Positions 24,836 to 33,334 of a stretch of 33,334 nt of DNA are shown piece by piece. This DNA is from Acanthamoeba lenticulata. Taxonomy: Eukaryota > Discosea > Longamoebia > Acanthamoebidae. How positions within the stretch are numbered: position 1 is the stretch's first letter; each line of letters begins with the position of its first letter. Both the position numbers and the translations under genes were made by a program. The notes under the pieces are model-generated. The model was not told where the DNA came from. It saw only the letters and a program-made list of their open reading frames with translations, and did no database searches. The stretch is from contig NAVB01000567.1 in assembly GCA_002179805.1 (NCBI GenBank), forward strand, positions 1-33,334, read 5' to 3'.

Positions 24836-26499
24836 TTACGAGTTGATGGAGCGGGCGAAGCTCGCCTCTGGGTCGTCGTAGGAGCCCACGAGCTTGTCCT
24901 CGGTGAGCAGCGGCCTCTGCTCCGTCGGGGTGCCGTAGCCGTCAGGCTCGTCGTCGGTGCGGCGGGCGAACCCACGGTGCAGGAGGTCCACAGGCTGCAG
25001 CGATCGCGCCGCCGTGGCGGATTCGTCATTCTCGTCGAACCCGAACCCCTTGCCCTTGCCCGCCGTCGGCACTTCGACGCCCTTGCTGCTGGTCGTGCCG
25101 TTCCTGGACGGCTTCTGTTTGCATGCACATCATGAACCATGTGGAAGAGACCCATGAGCGGCAGAACGTGCGGTGTCTGGTGCAAGGTCCTGCCACAACG
25201 CACCTTGGTGTCGTCGTCGTCGCCGCCGTCATTCTCCTCCTCGGGGTCTTCGAACTTCTTGGCGAGCGAGGGACAGCAGAGGTTGAGCGCCTTGGTGAAG
25301 ACGAACATGATGATCTCGTGCAAGGCGCACGCAAAGGCGGCCGCGCCGCCCAGCACGCCCACGAGCGAGAGCCAGTCGTAGGTGACCACTTGCGAGTAGG
25401 TCTCGACGGCGAACGACGAGTAGGAGAACGTGATGACCACGCCGTGGGTCGCCACGCCCTCCATTGCCGAGGACGACGACACCGAGGAGTGGAAGCTGAG
25501 GGCCGACGGCCCGCTCAAGTAGATGTCCTTCTCCTGCGCGAGGACGGCCCAGTAGCCCGTGTCCGGCACCACCACGAAGGCTGGCGAGTCGTCGGCGGGC
25601 GACTCGAGCGAGACGCGCGCTGTGGACGAGTAGAGGATGACGGCAAACGGCAGCGCGCGCCCAATGTGCAACAGCTCCGCCGTGAACGACACCTGCACCA
25701 CCAGGTGGTTGGATTTATAATTATGATTATTATTAATAATAAAACGGACGAGGGAGGGTACCTCCATGAAAGAGTGTTCCCCACTGACGGCCGTGGCGAG
25801 GTCGTTCGAGTCTCCGTTAAAGAGTCCGCACTGGTGACCCGCAAAGCGTCCTGAGGTCGGCTACCCACAAGCGCCACGAGCGCCAACGGTCAACAACACG
25901 TACGACGCGACCACGAAACGGAAGCACGGTACTGTGAAGTTGGTCGTCGAGCAGTTGAAGACGACGTATTCGGTGCCGTTCAACTGCTGGCAGACCATAT
26001 TCTTCATTTCGTTCTTGTAGCGCTTGTTCATTGGGCAGATGAGTGTCGTTGGGTAGGCGAGCTTGTCAGAGAACTCGACACCGGCAGACCTGAGCAGCAC
26101 AACACCACCGAGAGGCACACATCAAAGCGTGGTCGGTCGCCAAGGAGGAAGTGTGCAACGTACCAATCCGGGTTCGTGTAGGACATGTAGCTCAAGTACA
26201 CTTGATAGCCCGTGTAGGCGAGGAACACGAAAAGCAACACCACCCACAGCACCTATCGGCCCGGTCAGTCGTGCACGACAAGGGCTGCACCCACTGCGGG
26301 GGCGGCTGACACTGCAGGGTTCACCCACCTTGCTGCACCAATTGGCTCGACGCTGGTCGGCTGTTGTTTGGGCAATGTACATCATGTCCCCCACCGTATA
26401 ACCCACCGTCCACATGAACATCTTGGTTGCTTGTTGTGTCAAGTGCCCGCAGGCGCGAAGTTCGTTTTCGTATTCGGCCTCTGGCTTTTTCTTAGTCAT
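24836..26499 (-). CDS. Two-transmembrane protein with Cys-rich outer domain, DEG/ENaC-like topology
   Basis: Minus-strand exons begin at 26499 (MTKKKPEAEYENELRACGHL) and end in ARSINS at a TAA (24838-24836). TM1 is VLWVVLLFVFLAYTGYQVYL; an outer loop follows with YPTTLICPMN, several cysteines (ICP, VCQ, NCS, PCF, QCG) and N-glycosylation sequons (NGT, NCS, NFT). TM2 is WLSLVGVLGGAAAFACALHE followed by IIMFVF. A long acidic, Ser-rich cytosolic tail follows. The layout, a Pro-Thr-x-x-Cys motif after TM1 and a Gly-Gly turn before TM2, recalls DEG/ENaC/ASIC channels, but similarity is weak and I do not claim channel function. A P2X-like or unrelated two-TM family is possible. The junction after PCF uses a GTTTCG donor and is tentative. 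Confidence 0.6.
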
Positions 26500-26881
26500 T
26501 AATTGAGAGAAATGAAGAAGGAAATCATTACAGCCAATAGTCGTTTTCGCCGGCGTTTTTGCACAACTCCCCGCGAGGAAGGCAGCAACTGATGGATCCA
26601 ACAGATGCATCTGTTGGGCTGCGGGCAGGGCGCCCTGAGGATGAATCCGAGGTGGCTGACTCTTCTCTTGATTCTTCACGAGTTGCGCCCACCTTCTTTC
26701 CTCAAATCAACACACCGCCAAGCCTCCGACGACGGCACAGGTTGGGCCTTCTCCTGCGCTGAATTCATTGATTTGCTGCGTCCAGCTTATGCTGAAGCGC
26801 TTTTTGTGAAGGGGCGGAGGGGAGGTGGACGTTGAGAGTGGGGGAGTGGCCGCGCTGCGTCTCTGGTGGGCTGCCCGAAGC
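26500..26881. promoter_or_regulatory. Divergent intergenic region before the phosphatase-superfamily gene
   Basis: A 382-bp gap lies between two divergent start codons. Open frames in it overlap the 5' UTRs and show no domain; I see no TATA box or RNA gene. Confidence 0.35.
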
Positions 26882-29800
26882 ATGCGCAACCAGGAACGAC
26901 GACGGTACATTTCTCCTTTCATACGCGGTGGGCAGCGCCACCAGGTCTTTCGTGTTACTGCCACTGCTGCTCCTGACTTGTACAAGTTTTAATTCTTCCC
27001 ACTCCTCTACGCGGCACCAGATATCAGCGTGGCCTGCTGGTGTTGATGGCGTTTGGGGCGTTCGTGCTGGGCCTCATCCTACTTCATGGCGTCCACGACT
27101 TGCTCGAACTCACAAGTATGTTATACACCACGCATTCGCATGAAGATTCGCTTGCTAACGCGGGCGGCCGCCTCTCGCCTCAGGTGCGCAGAAGCCTCTG
27201 CTCAGCAACGGGCTCCTCAAGCGAATGAACAGCCACGAGCGCATCCTGAACTCCTACCCACACAAACAGCTCGCTAATAGCTCGAGTTCCAGCGGTCGAT
27301 TTGTGCCCGAGGAGGACATCTCCCTTTCGCGCCAGAAGGTCGTCTACATCATCGTAGACGGCCTTCGCTACGACTGTACCTCTACCCTCCTTCCATAACC
27401 TCGTCTCGTTTCTCGAATCGGCTCTGCTCTGTCGACTGAAGGATTGACGTCGCTGGCGATGGTGCGATGACGGTCCAGACCTCTGGAAGAACCCGAAGCT
27501 GCGGGCTTTGGTGACGCGGCCAGACTTCCAGGTCGACAGCCGAGCCTGGAAGATCTACGCCTCGACCCCGACCATCTCCGTGCCCAACTGGGCCTCCCTC
27601 GTCACAGGCGTCCCGCCCGAGGTCCACGGGTATGCGCCTCGCGCCTCCCTTTTCTCTTCCTTTGCCAAGGCCGTCTTGATGACCGTCACTCTGGCCGCAG
27701 GATGCTCGCCAACGACGGGCGGAAGGAGATGCTGTTCGACTCTGTGATGCGGTCGGCCCGCCGGTTTGGAATTCCGCGGTACGGGAGAGGTCCCCGCCGG
27801 GAGTAGGAGCTCGACGAGCATGTGCTAATGACGGTGGGACTGCGACTTGTGGCACACAGGGCAATGGCGGGCATCTCGTGGCTCTCGGAGATGTACAGGA
27901 GCGACCTCGAGCTGACCCGGGGCGACGGCGCCGTCACCTACACGGCCCTCCATGTACGAACCGCTCACAGTCTTATGGGCCCTCATCTATTACCGACAAA
28001 AATGAGGACGTTAAGGGCAATTAACAATGATATCAACAGGAGTACGAGCTGGTGAACCCGGACCCGATGGCAGCCGAAATGCTCTTGAACTCGTTCGATC
28101 GCACGTCGCCAGACTACGAGCCCTACCGCCTGTTCCTGATGCACTTCATGGCCGTGGACGACATGGGCCACCTCCATGGCGTCACCACCGACTACAACCC
28201 CTACAACACCTACCAGAAGGTCCCGCGCACCATTTAGTCCCCCTCTCGAGCATGTTCTTTCATCGGCAGCGGTTCGACGACTGGCGCGGGATTTCATCTC
28301 ACCCAGAATTGGTTGGTGGTGGCATAGGCGATCAGCAACACTACCCGCGTGCTGGCGAGCCTCATCGACCTGCTGGACAACGACACGACCCTCGTCATCA
28401 CCGCCGACCACGGCCACATCGACCGCGGCGGACACGGGGGTGCGCTTTGGCTTTCCCCCTTCCGCCTTCGGTCAATTTGCTGACCCTCGCGTGTCACCGA
28501 CTCCAGGCACGCACCCGCAGCTGTACGCCGTCCCGCTGCTCATGTACCGGCGCGGCAGCGGCCTCGGACGAGGCGTCGAGGTCAACTACCCGCCGGCCGA
28601 GTCCGACACTAGCAACCTGCCGGAGCCGCATCTGCCCATCGGCGGGCCTGACGACACCGAGGGCGGCGATTTGTTGGACACCGATGACGAGGGCTCCATC
28701 TTTAAGCGCGCCGCGTCCCACGAGACAGTGGAGGAGTCCGCGGCTGAGCTCCGAGCTGAGCCGGGAGTGGCGACGACCAACACGCTCACGTCAGGCCTGA
28801 GCACCGAGCGCGCACAGAGCAACCTCAACGTGGTGGGCACCGTGTGCGGATTGCTCGGCATCCCGGCACCACGTCAGAGCGTGGGCCTCGTGATCGAGGA
28901 GGCCATTGACGCGCTGGTGGCCGACCCGCACCAGCGCGAGGCAATCTATCGGGACCTCTTCCTGCAGAAGAAGGGCCTCGTCTACGAGCTTTTCCGCGCG
29001 CTCGGCGCCGACACGGATGCGCTCACGTCGAGCTTCAACTACACGGCCTGGGCGACCGCCGCCGTGGACGACTGTGCCGTCGCCGGGCCTAGCGGCGCGC
29101 CGCCAGAATCGACGCCGGAGGCACGTGTGGAATGCTACAAGGCCAAGGCCAATCACCTGCTCCGGGCCTACTACGTCCACCGCGACGACGCGCTTGCTAG
29201 CCGCATCACCCGCAACGTGCTTATCAACCTCGGCTTTGCGCTCCTCCTCGTCGTCTTCGCCGTTTGGCTGGTACACCGCTGCTCGCTGGCCGACCCGCGC
29301 GCCGTGCCCGTCCACGCCTGGCGCACGGCCGCTCCGCTGGCCAAGCGCCTGAAGCACCTTGCCTCGGCCACCATCTCCCGCCGCCTCACCTGGTTTTCCA
29401 TCGGTGCGCACGTTATTTTATAAGTTTTCTATCTCCTCTCTGCGTGCCTTGGCCAAATGATCGTGTCTGATGACCAATTGTGGTGAGCAGAGGCGATACC
29501 TCTGGCTGAAGACGGCGCAGAGGTCGATCAGTCTGTGGCTTCCTTGCGTGAGGCGGCCGTGGACGACTGCCGCGCGCTGGCCGCGAGCTTGGTGGTCGTG
29601 AGCGCCTACTACCCCATCAACATCGTCGCGCTCGTCATGTTTTGTGCGCACCTGGTGAGCGTTTTCCTCTTCCTCTCCTACCTTCTCCTCCTTCATCATT
29701 ATCGTCTGGTGACGGCAGTGCTGAATGTACACGGACATAACGCGTGCTTTCAGGGCAACGATTGGGACTTTTCTCTGTGGAATTTTACGCAGGACGCGTA

Positions 29801-30903
29801 CCTGTACCTGGCGCTCGTCCCGCTCATGAGCGCCTGCGTGTTCATCATGCTGGTCTACATCTACTCGCTCACGACCTCCTGCCGTGCTCTCCGCCGCTTC
29901 CGAGCTGCCGATTGGTACGTTTTTTCTTATTTTTTTGTTTAATCATTTGTTCCTTATCCAAATCACACAAACCAACAGCGCACATGAAACGGCGATTATC
30001 GCGGCAGCCGGCGTTGTCTCGGTGGTACCGCGAGCGCTGGTTCGGCGCTGGACGCCCGCCGCGCCTGTATCCACCATCGAGCAGTGGCCGGGCGGCTGGC
30101 GCACGTCCTTCGCGAGCGCCCTCCGTTGCAGCCTCTCGGCGCCCTACCAGGCCGTCCTGGTTGCGCAACGCTACCTGTTCGCGCACTACACGCTGCTGGT
30201 GGCCCTGGCGGGCCTGGTGGTCATCAAGGCCCTTGAGGGCTGCTACGGCGTCTTCCTTTTCCCTGGTATTTTACTCCGACTTGACTCGTGGTTTATCCTC
30301 ATATTGCACTCATGCGCGTGATGTGATGGTGATCCTGCAGGGCTGTGGCGCGTGCAGCTGCTCGATGCCTCGACGTGGACGCTGCGCTTCCAGCTCCTTG
30401 GGGTCGAGCTCATGCAGGCGCCCCTCTTCGCGCTGGCACTCGCGCAGCTGGGCCTCGTCCTCGTCTGGCCTCGTTACTCGTCGACCTCGGGCCTCTTTGA
30501 CGCTCTCTTCACTCGCCGCAGCCACCGACTCTGCAGCCGCATTCCGTCGGTGTCTAACCAGCGCCGAAAGGAAGAGGATTCACAGCTCGGCGACATGGGC
30601 CTTGAGCCGATGTCGAGCCTCTCATCGCCGGACCTGTCCTTGTCCCTGTCCTCCTCATCCTCCATCAACAACATCGAGCCACCCAAGGAAGATGAAGAAG
30701 AGGAGGTGCACCAGAGGCGCAACGAAGCGAATGATGATGACGGCTGGGAAGGCGAGGAAGTCGCCCCGGAGAGCCTCGATCTGGCCACCCTGTTGGACCG
30801 GGCGGCGAAGAGTGATGTGGGCGGAGTGGCCTCGCCCGTCGCCTTCTTTGCGGCGCAGCAGCTGCTGGCGCTGCCGCGACGTGCGCCTGACCGTGAGGAA
30901 TGA
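26882..30903 (+). CDS. Alkaline-phosphatase-superfamily polytopic membrane protein
   Basis: A signal anchor (GLLVLMAFGAFVLGLILL) follows the short first exon MRNQERRR. The lumenal domain shows the superfamily metal-site order: VVYIIVDGLRYD; then the probable nucleophile threonine in STPTISVPNWASLVTGVPP; HFMAVDDMGHLHG; and ITADHGHIDRGGHGG. After a variable acidic linker come at least five hydrophobic segments (near 29215-29270, 29560-29650, 29800-29870, 30175-30260, 30350-30470) and an acidic Ser-rich cytosolic tail ending at TGA 30901-30903. A catalytic domain followed by many C-terminal membrane spans resembles GPI ethanolamine-phosphate transferases (PIG-N/O/G), although the nucleophile block reads like type I phosphodiesterases. 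Either GPI-anchor modification or a phosphodiesterase role is possible. Exon borders in the middle of the gene are approximate. Confidence 0.78.
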
Positions 30904-30929
30904 ACGGAATGCACATTTTGTCTACAGTA

Positions 30930-30935
30930 AATAAA
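30930..30935 (+). terminator. Poly(A) signal of the phosphatase-superfamily gene
   Basis: AATAAA occurs 27 bases after the stop codon, within AGTAAATAAAAG, and 87 bp before the next start codon. Confidence 0.55.
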
Positions 30936-31021
30936 AGAGCAAATCGGACGGGAATTCTCGACCCCCCATAGCAAAGCTTGGGCAACTTCTGGTGCAGCGC
31001 TTTTGTACCGCGAACTCTACG

Positions 31022-33334
31022 ATGATGAAGAGGACTGCTTCCGCTGCTCTACGCTTTGGGGTCACTGGCACCTCACGCGGCACTACCCTTCGCTTCTTGG
31101 TACGTCTTTGCCGGCGCTTTGAGCCAAAGCATCGTGGCGCAGTGAGGGGACGGGAACGGCCGGTATCCTTGAAGTTCGTGGCGTTCGATCGTCAGTGTAT
31201 TGCGCTGCTGCTATAGAGAGGGCTGTGATTGAGTGAGCTTAGCGACACATTTTCGCTCATCTTGGCCTCCGTGGTGTGTGATGTGTTGGGCCCAACATCT
31301 CAGCAAGCACGTGGGCTGAGCACCGGTGAGGAAGCCTGGGCTGAGCACCAAAAGGCCCTGCGCCGCCTGCCCGTGCCCGGCCTCGAGGAGACCGTGACGC
31401 GCTACGGCGAGTACGTGGCACCGCTCGTCTCCGAGGCCGACGCCGCTCGCGCCCGCGCCCTGGCCGAGGAGTTCGCTCGCGGCGAGGGCCGCGCGCTGCA
31501 GGCCGAACTGCTCGCGCTCGACAAGGAGTCGCCCACGAGCTGGCTCGAGGGCTGGTGGGACACCATGTACCTCACCATCCGCGACCCTCTGCCTGTCAAC
31601 GTCAACCCCTTCTTCATCATGCAGTACGTCTCGTGCAATTTATTTCCACAACTTAAGGAGATTTATTTTATTATTACTAACAAAAACAAAACAAAATTTA
31701 TAATAATAAAAAATAAAAAAGGGACGACCTGGAGAGGCAGTCGCAGGTGGCGCGCGCGGCGGGCCTGGCCAACGCGTGTGCCAAGTTCCAGCGGCTGGTG
31801 CGGACGGGACGCCTCCCGGCGGACATGGAGCGCACGACGCCGCTGGACATGTCGCAGTACACGAAGCTCTTCGCGGCGGCGCGCATCCCGCGGGCCTCGC
31901 GCGACGAGATGGCCTACTACCCCGAGTCGCGGCACATGGCGGTCCTCTCGCACAACCACTTCTACACGGTGGAGGTCATCACCGAGGACGGCAGCGTCGT
32001 GCCCGAGAAGGACCTCCAGCGGCAGCTGCAGCAGATCCTGCACGAGTCGGCCCCGTCGAGCGCGCGCGAGCCGGGCCTCGGCGTGCTGACGGCCGACTGG
32101 CGCGACTCGTGGGCCAGCGTGCGGGCCGAGCTCATCTCGCATGACGACAACGCCCACGCGCTCGCGCGGATCGATTCGGCCCTCTTCGTGCTGGTCCTCG
32201 AGCCCGAGGCCCCCGTCAAGGGCGACGACATCGCCAAGGTCTTCCTCCACGGCGACATGCGCCAGCGCTGGTTCGACAAGCTGCAGGTCATCGTCGCGGC
32301 CAACGGCAAGGCCGGCATCAACTTGGAGCACACGCCCATCGACGGCCACACGGCCATCCGCCTGCCGGGCGAGGTCCCCGGCCTCCTCCAGTCGCAGGAG
32401 GCCGAGGCCCGCGGCCCCATCACCGCCCGCCCGCAGCGCCTCAAGTGGCACCTCTCGCCCGCCGTCATCAAGGGCATCGAGAAGGCCGAGGTGCGCCTCC
32501 CAACAATGACGATGATGATCATGATCATGAAGACGATGGTGAGGATGATGACTCAATTGCTGTTGGCGGTGATGGTGGACAGGCTGTGGCCGACGATCTG
32601 GTGGCGCAGACGGAGATCCGCTCGCTGGAGTTTAACCACTTTGGCAAAAAGTACATCACGAGCAAGAAGCTCAGCCCTGACGGGTTCGTGCAGATGGCCT
32701 ACCAGCTGGCCTACTACAACCTCACCGGCGGCAAGACCGTCTCCACCTACGAGTCCTGCATGACCAAGCAGTTCCTCCACGGCCGCACTGAGGTGCCATT
32801 TTTCTTCTTTCTTTCTTTATTTATTTCTCTCATTTTAGTCAAATTTTCATAATGCTTTTAGTCTGCCATTTTTATTGAATAATTTAAAACATAAAATGCT
32901 AATTTTTTTAAAAAAAATTGCTCTTGAAAATGGCAGACTCTGAGGTCGGTGACGAGGGAGTCGGTGGCGTTCACAAAGGCATTCGCCTCGCGCGACGCGA
33001 CGGTCAAGGAGAAGGAGCAGACCCTGCGCGCGGCCGTGCAGGCCCACGGCAACCGGGCCAAGGAGGCCAAGGAGGGCTTTGGCGTGGACAGGCACCTGTT
33101 CGGCCTCAAGAACCTGGCCTACCACAAGCAGCAGCGGCTGCCGGGCTACTCGATCCCCGCCATCTTCCAGGACAAGGCCTACCGCGTCCTCTCGTCGTCC
33201 GTCCTTTCCACCTCCAACTGCGGTAGCGACGCCCTCACCATGTTCGGCTTCGGCCCTGGTACGCCCTCTTCCTTGTCCTCGTTTTTTGCCCAATCTTTGT
33301 TGTATTCTTTATTTTGTGACTTTATTGAAAATAT
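31022..33334 (+). CDS. Carnitine O-acyltransferase, mitochondrial (3' end outside window)
   Basis: The first exon (31022-31099) encodes MMKRTASAALRFGVTGTS and continues after an intron with QARGLSTGEEAW, together a good mitochondrial presequence. Later exons start near 31304, 31722, 32580 and 32938. The catalytic histidine is in NLEHTPIDGHT (codon 32329-32331). The CoA and carnitine site motifs KKYITSKKLSPDGFVQMAYQ and TYESCMTKQFLHGRTETLRS are present, as are WWDTMYLTIRDPLPVNVNP near the start and STSNCG near the visible end. The enzyme transfers acyl groups between CoA and carnitine. Acetyl- versus long-chain specificity is not decided: no N-terminal membrane spans are seen, which argues against a CPT1 form. 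The last exon in view ends near 33257 and an intron runs to the window edge; the C-terminal residues are missing. Confidence 0.9.

Overview
The window is eukaryotic nuclear DNA. It shows GC-rich coding exons, many short AT-richer introns with GT...AG borders and a frequent GTACG or GTGCG donor, AATAAA signals after some genes, and dense genes on both strands. Exon style, intron density and amoebozoan-type gene content suggest Acanthamoeba or a close relative. That assignment is inference.

Layout. 36-1164 (+): 3' part of a membrane fatty-acid desaturase. 1415-4153 (+): LSG1, a circularly permuted GTPase of late 60S maturation. 4304-5908 (+): N-terminal part of a secreted GH65 (PGGHG/acid-trehalase-like) gene, cut off by a Ty1/copia retrotransposon at 5909-11398 with 151-bp LTRs. 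11409-11634 (-): broken PstS-like phosphate-binding domain on the other side of the element. 12204-13417 (-): organellar-type ribosomal protein uL11. 13539-16246 (+): an intron-containing NAD+-dependent DNA ligase (bacterial LigA type) with a likely mitochondrial presequence, divergent from uL11 across 121 bp. 16352-18003 (-): REI1/ZNF622, with two identical intronic candidate box C/D snoRNAs. 18530-21197 (+): mitochondrial aldehyde dehydrogenase. 21431-23277 (-): acetyl-CoA acetyltransferase. 23663-24708 (+): TMEM222/RTE1 (DUF778). 24836-26499 (-): two-TM membrane protein. 26882-30903 (+): alkaline-phosphatase-superfamily polytopic membrane protein. 31022 to the end (+): carnitine O-acyltransferase, incomplete at its 3' end.

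How the genes relate. Two themes recur, although genes here are individually transcribed. One is ribosome maturation: LSG1, REI1 and the intronic snoRNA candidates. The other is mitochondrial function: uL11, LigA, ALDH, thiolase and the acyltransferase all begin with presequence-like N termini.

The most unusual items are the eukaryotic LigA, the paired snoRNA candidates, and the copia element. The element keeps one 1,706-codon frame with no frameshift but five nonsense codons, and its pattern points to CpG methylation-deamination.
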